Positions 36,856 through 45,908 are shown, counted from the first letter of the stretch. The stretch is DNA of 64,000 nt from Faecalibacterium sp. (GCA_020025825.1 JAHHRL010000008.1:10588-74587); one strand, 5' to 3'. Notes: generated by a model from the sequence alone, not told the origin. Translations and numbers: made by a program.

Positions 36856-37734
36856 ATGATTTGGTTTATTGTTCTGTTAATCGCTATCATTATCGTAGTG
36901 CGCAACATTGTGATTGTTCCCCAGTCCAATGCATACGTGGTCGAGCGTTTGGGCAAGTACTCTAAGACGTTGGAAGCAGGCTTCCACCTGAAGGTACCTT
37001 TCATTGAGCGCATCGCAAAGCGTGTCAGCCTGAAGGAACAGGTTGCCGACTTCCCCCCTCAGCCTGTTATTACCCGTGATAACGTTACCATGCAGATTGA
37101 TACCGTCGTGTTCTTCCAGGTTATGGATGCTACGCTGTATACCTACGGCGTAAACAACCCCATTTCCGCTATCGAGAGCCTGTCTGCTACCACACTGCGT
37201 AACATCATCGGCGAGCTGGAACTGGACCACACCCTGACCAGCCGTGATACTATCAACAGCAAGATTACCTCCATTCTGGACGAAGCTACCGACAAGTGGG
37301 GCATCAAGGTCAACCGTGTTGAAGTTAAGAACATTATTCCTCCTCGTGAAATTCAGGACGCTATGGAGAAGCAGATGAAGGCAGAGCGTGAAAAGCGTGC
37401 TATGATTCTGACCGCAGAGGGCGAAAAGCAGGCAGCTATTACTGCTGCTGAAGGTGAAAAGCAGTCTGCTATCCTGCGTGGTGAAGCTATTAAGCAGCAG
37501 CGCATTTTGGAGGCACAGGGCGAAGCAGAAGCTATTCTGGCTGTCCAGCGTGCTGAGGCCGATGCTATCCAGTTGCTGAACGAAGCAAATCCCACTCAGA
37601 AGGTCCTGACCCTGCGCAGCCTGGAGGCTCTGGGCAAGGTTGCTGATGGTAAGGCTACCAAGCTGATTATCCCTTCTGAAATGCAGAATCTGGCCGGCAC
37701 CGTTACTTCCATTAAGGAAATGCTGACCGACTAA
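36856..37734 (+). CDS. SPFH/band-7 (stomatin-like) protein
   Basis: A 292-residue stomatin-type protein with an N-terminal membrane helix (IVLLIAIIIVVRNIVIV), the SPFH core (NAYVVERLGKYSKTLEAGFH, then VPFIERIAKRVSLKEQ) and a long Ala/Glu/Lys/Gln-rich coiled coil (about 165-245). It forms oligomeric rings on the membrane in its family. It is probably co-transcribed with the preceding NfeD gene. Codon use is strongly biased, suggesting high expression. Confidence 0.93.
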   Translation: MIWFIVLLIAIIIVVRNIVIVPQSNAYVVERLGKYSKTLEAGFHLKVPFIERIAKRVSLKEQVADFPPQPVITRDNVTMQIDTVVFFQVMDATLYTYGVNNPISAIESLSATTLRNIIGELELDHTLTSRDTINSKITSILDEATDKWGIKVNRVEVKNIIPPREIQDAMEKQMKAEREKRAMILTAEGEKQAAITAAEGEKQSAILRGEAIKQQRILEAQGEAEAILAVQRAEADAIQLLNEANPTQKVLTLRSLEALGKVADGKATKLIIPSEMQNLAGTVTSIKEMLTD

Positions 37735-37769
37735 GGTTTCTTTTACGAAGTTAATATGAAGCAATAACC

Positions 37770-37813
37770 AAAAGGCGATGCCGCCCCTGCAAAGGGTTTG
37801 GCATCGCCTTTTT
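37770..37813 (+). terminator. Terminator of the nfeD-SPFH unit
   Basis: 13-bp stem AAAAGGCGATGCC/GGCATCGCCTTTT followed by T on the plus strand. Confidence 0.85.
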
Positions 37814-37865
37814 ATTGTTTTCTTCTGTGCTGTCCATAAATGTTAGTGCTTTTGTAAGCAAAACA

Positions 37866-37902
37866 AAAAAGCCTGCCGTGACTTTCATCACAGCAGGCTT
37901 TT
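37866..37902 (-). terminator. Terminator of the GGGtGRT gene
   Basis: AAAAGCCTGC(C/T)GTGA pairs across a short TTTC loop with TCACAGCAGGCTTTTT. The minus-strand reading ends in TTTTTTG shortly after the GGGtGRT stop. Confidence 0.85.
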
Positions 37903-37914
37903 TATTGCCGAATA

Positions 37915-38907
37915 TTAGACCTGAGAAGCTGCAACAGCGCAAGCGACAGTCATACCAACCATCGGGTTGTTGCCAGCGCCAATCAGACCCATCATCTCAA
38001 CGTGAGCAGGAACAGAAGAAGAACCTGCAAACTGAGCATCGCCGTGCATACGGCCCATGGTATCGGTCATGCCGTAAGAAGCGGGGCCTGCTGCCACGTT
38101 ATCGGGGTGCAGGGTACGGCCCGTGCCGCCGCCGGAAGCGACGGAGAAGTACTTCTTGCCGTTCTCCATAGCCCACTTCTTGTAGGTGCCAGCAACGGGA
38201 TGCTGGAAGCGGGTGGGGTTGGTGGAGTTACCAGTGATGGAGACCTCGACAGCCTCCTTCTTCATGATAGCAACGCCTTCCTGCACGTCGTTAGCGCCGT
38301 AGCACTTAACAGCAGCGCGCTCGCCCTCGGAGAAAGCCTTCTCGCGAACGACCTTCAGCTCGCCGGTAGCGAAGTCGTAGTCGGTCTCCACGTAGGTGAA
38401 GCCGTTGATGCGGCTGATGATGTAAGCAGCATCCTTGCCCAGACCGTTCAGGATAACACGCAGGGGGGTCTTACGTGCCTTGTTAGCGGTACGTGCGATG
38501 CCCAGTGCGCCCTCAGCAGCTGCGAAAGACTCGTGGCCAGCCAGGAATGCAAAGCACTTGGTGTTATCATCCAGCAGCATTGCGCCCAGGTTACCGTGGC
38601 CCAAGCCAACCTTACGCTGTTCAGCAACAGAGCCGGGGATGGTGAAAGCTTCCAGACCTTCGCCGATTGCAGCAGCGCACTCAGAAGCATCCTTCAGGCC
38701 GCGCTTAACAGCAATAGCAGTGCCCAGGGTGTATGCCCAGACAGCGTTCTCGAAGCAGATGGGCTGAATGCCCTTAACGATAGACTCGCAGTCGATGCCC
38801 TTCTCGAGGAGCATGTCGCGGCAAGCGTCCAAAGATTCCAGGCCATTAGCCTTCAGGCATGCCTCGATTTTAGGCATACGGCGATCCATAGATTCAAATG
38901 TAGCCAT
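37915..38907 (-). CDS. GGGtGRT protein
   Basis: A 330-residue soluble protein named for its motif, here GGGTGRT at residues 259-265. Other conserved-looking glycine-rich pieces are VGLGHGNLGAMLL (100-112) and MMGLIGAGNNPMVGMTVA at the C-terminus. The biochemical function of the family is not established. It follows, by 18 nt, the NifU-like scaffold gene, the constant neighbour of this family as far as I know, so a joint role in iron-sulfur or redox metabolism is plausible. Very strong codon bias (CTG, GCA/GCT, AAG) indicates high expression. Confidence 0.88.
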   Translation of the reverse strand: MATFESMDRRMPKIEACLKANGLESLDACRDMLLEKGIDCESIVKGIQPICFENAVWAYTLGTAIAVKRGLKDASECAAAIGEGLEAFTIPGSVAEQRKVGLGHGNLGAMLLDDNTKCFAFLAGHESFAAAEGALGIARTANKARKTPLRVILNGLGKDAAYIISRINGFTYVETDYDFATGELKVVREKAFSEGERAAVKCYGANDVQEGVAIMKKEAVEVSITGNSTNPTRFQHPVAGTYKKWAMENGKKYFSVASGGGTGRTLHPDNVAAGPASYGMTDTMGRMHGDAQFAGSSSVPAHVEMMGLIGAGNNPMVGMTVACAVAASQV

Positions 38908-38925
38908 AGTAAAACTCCTCCTTTC

Positions 38926-39618
38926 TTATTCTTCGCGGGGATCGATGTACTTAGCAGCCTCAGCAAAGCGGCCGTAGGTGCCAACATTGCTTTCGTAAGC
39001 TTCCTTAGCATCGACACCGTGACGGATAGCTTCCATCATCTTGCCCAAACGAACGAACTGGTAGCCGATAACTTCGTTGTTATCGTCCAGAGCCAGCTTG
39101 GTGATGTAGCCTTCGGTCAGCTCCAGGTAACGAACACCCTTTGCCTTGGTGGAGAAGATGGTACCGGTCATGGAACGCAGGCCCTTGCCCAGATCCTCCA
39201 GGCCAGCGCCAACAGGCAGACCTTCCTCAGAGAATGCGGTCTGAGTACGGCCGTAAACAATCTGCAGGAACAGCTCGCGCATTGCAACGTTGATTGCATC
39301 GCAAACCAAGTCAGTGTTCAAAGCCTCCAGAATGGTCTTGCCGGGCAGGATTTCGCCTGCCATAGCAGCAGAGTGGGTCATGCCGGAGCAGCCGATGGTT
39401 TCAACCAGAGCTTCTTCGATCACGCCATTCTTAACATTCAGGGTCAGCTTGCAGGTACCCTGCTGGGGTGCGCACCAGCCCACACCGTGGGTCAGGCCGG
39501 AAATGTCGCTGATTTCGTATGCCTTAACCCACTTGCCCTCTTCGGGGATGGGAGCCGGACCATGGTGGGGACCCTTGGTCAACGGGCACATACGCTCGAC
39601 TTCATGAGAATAATTCAT
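38926..39618 (-). CDS. Iron-sulfur cluster scaffold, NifU-like
   Basis: A 230-residue protein. The NifU-N-type segment has cysteines in GWCAPQQGTC and TIGCSGMTHSAAMAG, close to the Cys-x-Gly/Ser-Gly patterns of NifU/IscU scaffolds. The C-terminal half (from about 120) is specific to the subfamily that pairs with GGGtGRT proteins. No SufB/C/D or cysteine desulfurase gene is nearby, so it may not be the housekeeping scaffold. It is first gene of the two-gene unit behind a strong promoter at 39693-39721. Confidence 0.85.
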   Translation of the reverse strand: MNYSHEVERMCPLTKGPHHGPAPIPEEGKWVKAYEISDISGLTHGVGWCAPQQGTCKLTLNVKNGVIEEALVETIGCSGMTHSAAMAGEILPGKTILEALNTDLVCDAINVAMRELFLQIVYGRTQTAFSEEGLPVGAGLEDLGKGLRSMTGTIFSTKAKGVRYLELTEGYITKLALDDNNEVIGYQFVRLGKMMEAIRHGVDAKEAYESNVGTYGRFAEAAKYIDPREE

Positions 39619-39692
39619 GATGATCTCTCCTTTATTTTATTGATAGACGGGGTCGTCCGGGACGAATCCCCGGTGAAACCACGCTCTTACTT

Positions 39693-39721
39693 ATTATATG
39701 AAAAAGCGCCCTTTTTTTCAA
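39693..39721 (-). promoter_or_regulatory. Promoter of the NifU-like/GGGtGRT unit
   Basis: Minus-strand -35 TTGAAA, 17-nt spacer, -10 TATAAT. The leader (39619-39685) contains a GC-rich hairpin, CCGGGGATTCGTCCCGG. Confidence 0.7.
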
Positions 39722-39802
39722 GATGGGTGCGCATAAAATTCACAATGTTCCGTTGCCATTTTTTCGTAAAAACTGCTTATTGTTTTTACGTTTTATAAAA
39801 AA

Positions 39803-39833
39803 AGCGGCTTTTACTCCAACCGGAGCAAAAGCC
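39803..39833 (-). terminator. Terminator of the DUF1846 gene
   Basis: Stem GTGGCTTTTGCTCC/GGAGTAAAAGCCGC with one or two non-Watson-Crick pairs, followed on the minus strand by seven T. Confidence 0.8.
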
Positions 39834-39843
39834 ACCTACTTTT

Positions 39844-41328
39844 TTAGAAGAACAAGTCCTTACCGGGATAAACAGGCTCGCTGGTAATACGCAAGCCCAA
39901 ACGACGCAATGTACCTTCGTCGCCGGAATGCAGCATCTGTGTGGAGTGGAACTCACACTCACGCAGCTGCTTCAGTGCATGCATAGCACGTGCAGTCATC
40001 GTGTTTGTTGCGCCGGAAATAGCCAGTGCGGTCAGCACATCGTCCAGCTTGAGCAGCGTGCTGCGGCTGTTCAAAATTTCTGTTTTCAGCTCCAGCATCG
40101 GCTCCAAAATAATCGGTGTCAGCAGAGCCAGCTCATCATCAATATTGGTCAAAGCCTTAATAGCATTCAATACGCAGGAAGAAGAAGCACTCATCAGCTT
40201 GCTCTCCTTACCTGTGATAATGCGGCCATCCTGCAGCTCAATGGCTGCTGCGGGTGCACCGCTGGCCTTTGCCTTATCCAGTGCAGCTGCCACAACCTTA
40301 CGGATATCCGGGGTAATGTCCAGCTGACGCATAATCATGCGAATTTTATCCAAGGTTTCCTCAGTGCCCTTGCCCTGACGGTGTGCACATTTTGCAGCAA
40401 AGAAGCGGCGGATAATCTCCTGACGGCTTGCTTCGCGAACGACTTCATCGTCCACAATTGCATTGCCAACCATATTTACGCCCATATCCGTGGGGCTCTT
40501 GTAATCAAAGGCGCCGTTGCTGATACGTGCCAAGGTGCTCTTAACAATGGGGAAAGCCTCTACGTCACGGTTATAGTTAACAGTGGTTTCACCGTATGCA
40601 TCCAGATGGAACGGGTCAATCATATTAACATCGTTCAAATCGGCAGTTGCTGCCTCGTATGCCAAGTTAACGGGGTGCTTCAACGGCATATTCCAAATGG
40701 GGAAGGTCTCAAACTTTGCATAACCTGCGTTTACGCCACGCAGTGTTTCATGATAGACCTGAGACAGACAGGTTGCCAGCTTTCCGCTGCCGGGACCGGG
40801 TGCAGTAACAACGACCAGCGGCTTAGTGGTTTCAATGTACGGGTTGGAGCCAAAGCCCTCTTCGCTGCAAATATAGTCAATCTCTGTGGGATAGCCCTTA
40901 ATAGACTTATGTGCGTAATTTTTGACGCCACGCATAGTCAGCTTAGCCATAAATGCGTCAGCAGCGGCCTGACCGGCATAGCGGGTAATTACTACGCTGT
41001 TTACCTGAATGCCCAAGCGTGTAATATCGTCAATCAGGCGCAAAACGTCCATATCGTACGTAATGCCCAAATCTGCACGAACCTTGGTCTTTTCAATATC
41101 ACCGGCAGACACCACAAAAATGATTTCTGCCATATCACGCAGCTCGCACAGCAGCTTGATTTTTGCATTTACATCAAAGCCAGGCAGCACACGTGCCGCA
41201 TGGTAGTCGTCAAACAACTTACCGCCAAATTCCAGATACAGCTTGCCGTTTGCGCTCTTGATTCGCTCCAGGATATGCTCCTTTTGCTTTTTCATATACA
41301 GCTCGTTGTCAAAACCAACTTTCGCCAT
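39844..41328 (-). CDS. DUF1846 domain protein
   Basis: A 494-residue cytosolic protein spanning the whole DUF1846 family length, opening KVGFDNELYMKKQKEHILERI. A nucleotide-binding-like loop, VVTAPGPGSGKLATCLSQ (about 190-207), resembles a P-loop. Structures exist for the family, but its biological role is not established. The frame extends to 41448, but the ATG at 41328 behind GGGGTG is the family start. Single gene with its own terminator; the MFS gene upstream is on the same strand. Confidence 0.9.
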   Translation of the reverse strand: MAKVGFDNELYMKKQKEHILERIKSANGKLYLEFGGKLFDDYHAARVLPGFDVNAKIKLLCELRDMAEIIFVVSAGDIEKTKVRADLGITYDMDVLRLIDDITRLGIQVNSVVITRYAGQAAADAFMAKLTMRGVKNYAHKSIKGYPTEIDYICSEEGFGSNPYIETTKPLVVVTAPGPGSGKLATCLSQVYHETLRGVNAGYAKFETFPIWNMPLKHPVNLAYEAATADLNDVNMIDPFHLDAYGETTVNYNRDVEAFPIVKSTLARISNGAFDYKSPTDMGVNMVGNAIVDDEVVREASRQEIIRRFFAAKCAHRQGKGTEETLDKIRMIMRQLDITPDIRKVVAAALDKAKASGAPAAAIELQDGRIITGKESKLMSASSSCVLNAIKALTNIDDELALLTPIILEPMLELKTEILNSRSTLLKLDDVLTALAISGATNTMTARAMHALKQLRECEFHSTQMLHSGDEGTLRRLGLRITSEPVYPGKDLFF

Positions 41329-41491
41329 TTTTCGCACCCCACTTTTGGTTTTCCCAAACGCTTTTTGGGCCGTACTGTTTTGTGCAGCCCGAAAGCGACA
41401 TATTTTTTCATACCTAATAAGAGTACCATCTTGACCTTTTTTTTGCAAGGGAAAAGGCGGAAATCAGGCTTCCAAAATTCAGCTGTTTTTT

Positions 41492-42703
41492 TCACGATTT
41501 TTCAGCATCTACATCTGGTTTTTGCCGCTTTTCTGTTTGCACACGCCGTATTACCACAAATCCTGCCAGTGCCGCTGCCGCCGCTAATGCGTGTCTCCCC
41601 TGTTTTAACCCCAATGCATCTGCTAAAAGCGGGAAACTCAAACTGCCTACTGTCTGCCCCAGTGCCAGCAACCCATAATTTATGCCTGCATGTTCCATGC
41701 CAAACAAGTCTGTAGCAAATGCAGGCAGCACCGCGGCTAAACCGGAATAACATACCGTCAGGCATACATACACCGCAATCATCCACCACCCCGGTGCAAA
41801 CCAAAAACATACGGAAAAAACCGCTAACGCAGCAAACAATATTTGGTCTGTGTTTTTTCGTCCGATTTTGTCGCTGAGTAACGGCATAGATAAGCGCCCA
41901 ACCGCATTGCCCATGCTTCCCAGCATAACCGCCCAAAGTGCCTGCCCCTCCTGCAAACCACGCTGTGCTCCCATTTCTACCAAAATCGGGCTGAACAACT
42001 GTACCGCCGGGGTAGACAGTGCTACCGCCCCCGCCAAATACCAATAATTTGCCGTACGTATCATTTGTTTTGGTGCTAAACCCGTTTGCTTTTTTGTATT
42101 TTGCTTGGTGTCTTCTGGTGGATTTTGCAGCAAAAAGCTGCCAACCAAACAGATTGGCAGCATACAAAGTGCCAACCCCAAAAATGCACCACGGATTCCA
42201 AACGACTGCCAGATTCCTTTTGTAAACAAACCTACAAAGCCCGTCAAAAACAAACCCGAAAGGCCCATGGCACCGCCAATCACACCGGTAGCCAAGCCCT
42301 TTTTATCAGCGTACCACTTCTGTGCACAAGACATGACAGCCGGATACAGAAAGGCACTTCCCACGCCTGCCGGAACAGAAAAGGCTAAATAAAACAGCCA
42401 CGGCTGCCCTGCCGGTGTTATACCGCCTAAAGCTACACCGGCACACAGCAAGGCTGTACCTGCAAAAGCTGCCTTTCGTGGGCCGCACTTGTCCTGAAAA
42501 AAGCCCCCTATTGCACACCCAATCCCATAGCTTGCCAGTAAGATGCTAAAACCATAGCCTGCGGCTTGCTCCGAAAATTCGTAGGCTTGCACAACAGGTT
42601 TTTGAAATGTCCCCCAGGCAGAAGGTATGCCCGTCAAAATTTGTATCAGTGCTCCTGCCAATAAAATCAGCCAAGTATACCGTTGCAAAAAGCGTTGCAT
42701 CAT
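41492..42703 (-). CDS. MFS transporter, OFA (oxalate/formate antiporter) family
   Basis: Twelve-helix major facilitator of about 403 residues. The opening ILTGIPSAWGTFQKPVVQ, GYGFSILLASYGIGCAIGG and GGFFQDKCGPRK loop between helices 2 and 3 resemble the OFA subfamily, which exchanges small carboxylates. The substrate cannot be told from sequence. Start at 42703 (MMQRFLQRY) behind GGGGGAG; the frame extends upstream to 42751. Confidence 0.87.
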   Translation of the reverse strand: MMQRFLQRYTWLILLAGALIQILTGIPSAWGTFQKPVVQAYEFSEQAAGYGFSILLASYGIGCAIGGFFQDKCGPRKAAFAGTALLCAGVALGGITPAGQPWLFYLAFSVPAGVGSAFLYPAVMSCAQKWYADKKGLATGVIGGAMGLSGLFLTGFVGLFTKGIWQSFGIRGAFLGLALCMLPICLVGSFLLQNPPEDTKQNTKKQTGLAPKQMIRTANYWYLAGAVALSTPAVQLFSPILVEMGAQRGLQEGQALWAVMLGSMGNAVGRLSMPLLSDKIGRKNTDQILFAALAVFSVCFWFAPGWWMIAVYVCLTVCYSGLAAVLPAFATDLFGMEHAGINYGLLALGQTVGSLSFPLLADALGLKQGRHALAAAAALAGFVVIRRVQTEKRQKPDVDAEKS

Positions 42704-42801
42704 AACTCCCCCTTCCCAAAAGTTTGGCAAAGGCCATGCGTTTTTATTCATGGATTTTCTGCTTTATGTGCGCTGCAGCAATGTATCTTCGCCCGGTTTT
42801 A

Positions 42802-42830
42802 TTGACGAACGGTGCTTCCCGCCGTATAAT
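42802..42830 (+). promoter_or_regulatory. Promoter of hisS
   Basis: -35 TTGACG, 17-nt spacer, perfect -10 TATAAT, about 45 nt before the start codon. There is no room for a T-box leader. Confidence 0.75.
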
Positions 42831-42875
42831 GAAAGTTACTGATAACACACTGTTTATTGTAGAGGAGAATATATT

Positions 42876-44117
42876 ATGAAGACCCAGCCTTTGAAGGGTA
42901 TGCGTGACCTGTTGCCTGCGGAGCAGCGTCTGCGTGATTATATCCAGAACCGTATTCTGGAAACCTATCGTTCTGCCGGTTTCCAGCGCATTTCCACCCC
43001 TTTGATAGAAGACGCCGAAAACTTGGATAAGTCCGATGGCGGTGACAATCTGAATCTGATTTTCAAAGTGCTTAAGCGTGGCGAAAAATTGCAGGCTGCT
43101 CTTGCCAGCGGCGATGCTTCCAAGCTGAGCGATATGGGTCTGCGTTACGACCTGACCCTGCCCTTGAGCCGCTATTATGCTGCAAACAAGGCATCTTTGC
43201 CCAATCCTTTTAAGGTAATCCAGACCGACCGTGTATTCCGTGCCGAGCGCCCGCAGAAAGGCCGCCTGCGTGAGTTTGTGCAGTGCGATATCGACATTTT
43301 GGGTGACAGCAGCCCCAACGCTGAGGTTGAGCTGATTGACGTTACCAGCCGTGCTCTTTTGGACATTGGCTTTACCGGTTTTACTGTAAACATCAACGAC
43401 CGCCGTATCCTGCGTGGAATGCTGCAGGCTATGGGCTTTGCACCGGAAACTTTGGATTCCGTCTGCATTACCTTTGATAAGATGGATAAAATCGGCTCTG
43501 AGGGTGTTGCCAAGGAGCTGACTGAAAAGCAACTGCCGGAAAATGCAATTGCTGCTTTGGTTGATTTTATTGCTGCCGGTGATGTAAGCTTGGACGCTGT
43601 TGCTGCTAAGTGCGAAGACCCCGCTATCGCAAACGACTTGAAGTATGTTTTGCGCACCGCCGAAAAGCTGGCTGCCGGCCGTTACGGCGTGGCTTACTGC
43701 CCCAGTCTGGTACGTGGTCAGGGTTATTACACCGGCATGGTTTTTGAAGTAACCTGCCCGCAGTTCTCCGGCGCAGTTGCAGGCGGCGGCCGCTACGACA
43801 ACATGGTTGGCAAGTTCTTGGGCCAGCAGGTTCCTGCGGTTGGTTTCTCCATCGGCTTCGAGCGTGTTTGCTCTATTCTGTTGGAGCAGGGCTATCAGAT
43901 TCCCGGCGCAAAGCAGCGTCTGGCTCTGGTTTACCTGCCCGAGCTTGACTTTGCCGACGTGCTGGCAAAAGCAGCAACTCTGCGTGCAGAGTACGACGTT
44001 ACCATTCTGCCTCAGGCCAAAAAACTGGGCAAACAGTTTGGCCAGCTGGAAGCTGCCGGCTATGATGCTGTTGCCTTTGCTGACAACGATGAAATCAAAC
44101 CCTTGGGCAAAAAGTAA
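42876..44117 (+). CDS. hisS: Histidyl-tRNA synthetase
   Basis: Class II synthetase of 413 residues. Motif 1 region begins KGMRDLLPAEQ; motif 2 is QTDRVFRAERPQKGRLREF; the histidine-binding loop reads LVRGQGYYTGMVFE, where most bacterial enzymes have LVRGLDYYT; motif 3 is GGGRYDNMVG...GFSIGFERV. The anticodon domain is short and ends at DNDEIKPLGKK, about 20-30 residues before the usual end. Strong promoter and terminator make it monocistronic. Confidence 0.93.
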   Translation: MKTQPLKGMRDLLPAEQRLRDYIQNRILETYRSAGFQRISTPLIEDAENLDKSDGGDNLNLIFKVLKRGEKLQAALASGDASKLSDMGLRYDLTLPLSRYYAANKASLPNPFKVIQTDRVFRAERPQKGRLREFVQCDIDILGDSSPNAEVELIDVTSRALLDIGFTGFTVNINDRRILRGMLQAMGFAPETLDSVCITFDKMDKIGSEGVAKELTEKQLPENAIAALVDFIAAGDVSLDAVAAKCEDPAIANDLKYVLRTAEKLAAGRYGVAYCPSLVRGQGYYTGMVFEVTCPQFSGAVAGGGRYDNMVGKFLGQQVPAVGFSIGFERVCSILLEQGYQIPGAKQRLALVYLPELDFADVLAKAATLRAEYDVTILPQAKKLGKQFGQLEAAGYDAVAFADNDEIKPLGKK

Positions 44118-44180
44118 TATAATATTGTGCCCCCCATACCCGGGCCGCACATCCTAAAACAGAACATATACTATGTTTTT

Positions 44181-44212
44181 AAGCGGCGTGGTTTTTGTCA
44201 CGCCGCTTTTTT
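44181..44212 (+). terminator. Terminator of hisS
   Basis: 10-bp stem AAGCGGCGTG/CACGCCGCTT with an 8-nt loop and a following T-tract. Confidence 0.9.
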
Positions 44213-44304
44213 GTTTAAGTATCGCATTTTGCTGATATTCTTTTTTCAGGTGCAATAATTATCTGTTTTAACACGTTTACTGAATAGAAGGAGGATGAGG
44301 CGCT

Positions 44305-44787
44305 ATGAAAAACATAGCACAATCCGATTTGTTCCGCTTTGCTGTGGAACAATACGCTGATACCTTATATCGTGTTGCACTTCATGCTGCTCCCCGTCCC
44401 CATGACGCCGAGGATGTTGTGCAGGACACATACGAAAAGCTTTTGCACTGCGGTAAAACATTTACCAGCGAAACCCACTTAAAGGCATGGCTTATCCGTG
44501 TAACGCTCAACCGCTGTCATGATTTATGCCGCCTTTCTGAAAACAAAAACGTCCCGTTGGAAGAGACCCTGCCCGCTCCCGCCTCCACAGATGACTGTGA
44601 ACTATTGGACTTGGTACTTACTCTGCCGGAAAGCTATCGCACAGCTATCTACCTGCATTATTACGAGGGCTACACAGCTGCCGAAATCGCCGATATGCAG
44701 GACATCTCCCCTAACACTGTGCTAACTTGGCTTTCCCGTGGGCGAGCAAAGCTACGAGAACTTCTGAAGGAGGATATGCAAGAATGA
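44305..44787 (+). CDS. ECF-type RNA polymerase sigma factor
   Basis: A 160-residue sigma factor. Region 2 shows the PRPHDAEDVVQDTYEKLL motif and HLKAWLIRVTLNRCHD; region 4 shows LPESYRTAIYLHYYEGYTAA and ISPNTVLTWLSRGRAKLREL as the -35 recognition helix. The start has AAGGAGGATGAGGCGCT. Its stop codon overlaps the next gene's start (ATGA), so it is coupled to its probable anti-sigma partner. The stimulus is unknown. Confidence 0.93.
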   Translation: MKNIAQSDLFRFAVEQYADTLYRVALHAAPRPHDAEDVVQDTYEKLLHCGKTFTSETHLKAWLIRVTLNRCHDLCRLSENKNVPLEETLPAPASTDDCELLDLVLTLPESYRTAIYLHYYEGYTAAEIADMQDISPNTVLTWLSRGRAKLRELLKEDMQE

Positions 44788-45833
44788 ACTGGTTTGAATA
44801 TAAGAGTCAAGTGGATGCTGTCCATGCACCTGACGCCTTAAAACAACGCCTGCTTGCCATGCAGGAGGATGCCGACCCTACTGATTCGCCTAAAATGCGT
44901 ACCATGGCCCGCATTACCGGCAAAGTACATCGCAAGCACTGGAAGCACTGGAAAGGCATCGCAATTGCAGCTTGCTGCACTGTCGCAGTGTTAGTGGGTA
45001 CACAGTTATACCCCTATGGCAACGATTTTGTAAATTATTCCGCAGCGCAGGACTCCTTCCAGCTGCCCCCCAATACGTTGGAAAGTACAGAGGAAGACAG
45101 CAATACCGCCGGAGGCGCCTCCCAGTCTGAAGGCAGCTCTACTCCGTCCAGCCTACAGGATAGGCAGCTGCGTGAGGGTCCCCGGCAGCGCATGATTGTG
45201 TATACCACATATCTTTCTCTGGAAGCAACAAACTACGATGAAACACGAGCTGCATTGGATAGCGCCATCGAAACTGTGGAAGGATATGTTTCACAACTGG
45301 ATGAATCCACCCAAAGCACAAACAAACGAGATTTGAACTGCACTTACAGGGTACCTGCACAGTACTACACCGAGTTTTTGGACCTGATTGCCGAAAGCGG
45401 CAACCTTGTACACAGTAATGAAACCAGCGAAGATATCACCAGCCAATATATCGACGTTGAAGCACGGGTAAACGCATTGACTGCGCAGCGTGACCAGCTT
45501 ATCACATTGCAAAGTCAGGCAACCGAATTAAGCGATTTATTGGCTATTCAGGACCAGCTGACGCAGGTACAAAGCGACTTGGAAAGCTGGCAGCAGCAGC
45601 TGCAGTATTATGCTGACCAAGCAGAATACTGTACCGTTCACGTTTCCCTGCGTGAAGTAGATGCCTACACTTCCACAGATAGTAGTTTGCTCGCAAAAAT
45701 ATCCACCGCCTTTACCTGTGCTGTGAAAGATTTTGGCAGCATACTCTTATCCATTGTTTTAGGTACGGTTCACCTTTGGCCTTGGATTGTTATTGTGGTA
45801 ATCGTGATTATCTGGCGCCGCAAAAAGCCTTAA
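44784..45833 (+). CDS. Membrane protein with DUF4349 domain, probable anti-sigma factor
   Basis: About 349 residues from the ATG at 44784 (MNWFEYKSQVDAV). Residues 1-65 are cytoplasmic and helical, as in anti-sigma factors; a membrane helix follows (IAIAACCTVAVLVGTQL), then a Ser/Thr-rich linker. The DUF4349 domain (from about 130; QRMIVYTTYLSLEATNYDET) has a long coiled coil (DVEARVNALTAQRDQLITL), and a C-terminal helix ends in basic RRKKP. The overlap with the sigma gene and this topology support a membrane-anchored anti-sigma role. This is inference; DUF4349 itself is uncharacterised. Confidence 0.85.
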   Translation: MNWFEYKSQVDAVHAPDALKQRLLAMQEDADPTDSPKMRTMARITGKVHRKHWKHWKGIAIAACCTVAVLVGTQLYPYGNDFVNYSAAQDSFQLPPNTLESTEEDSNTAGGASQSEGSSTPSSLQDRQLREGPRQRMIVYTTYLSLEATNYDETRAALDSAIETVEGYVSQLDESTQSTNKRDLNCTYRVPAQYYTEFLDLIAESGNLVHSNETSEDITSQYIDVEARVNALTAQRDQLITLQSQATELSDLLAIQDQLTQVQSDLESWQQQLQYYADQAEYCTVHVSLREVDAYTSTDSSLLAKISTAFTCAVKDFGSILLSIVLGTVHLWPWIVIVVIVIIWRRKKP

Positions 45834-45842
45834 CAGCATCAA

Positions 45843-45876
45843 AAAAAGCCCGTGACAGGATTGTCACGGGCTTTTT
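45843..45876 (+). terminator. Terminator of the sigma/DUF4349 pair
   Basis: 14-bp stem AAAAGCCCGTGAC/GTCACGGGCTTTT with a 6-nt loop and T-tract. Confidence 0.9.
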
Positions 45877-45908
45877 GCATCAAATTTTATGTGTCTGCGC
45901 AAAAAAAT

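Noticed and set aside
38002..39798. 598-codon open frame opposite the GGGtGRT and NifU-like genes
   Set aside because: Antisense shadow of two codon-biased genes; no plausible start site and a His/Ser/Cys-rich composition unlike real proteins.
39928..41715. 595-codon open frame opposite DUF1846 and the end of the MFS gene
   Set aside because: Shadow frame spanning two real genes and their intergenic terminator region; composition implausible.
42831..42875. T-box riboswitch upstream of hisS
   Set aside because: Only about 45 bases separate the promoter from the start codon, too short for a T-box leader.
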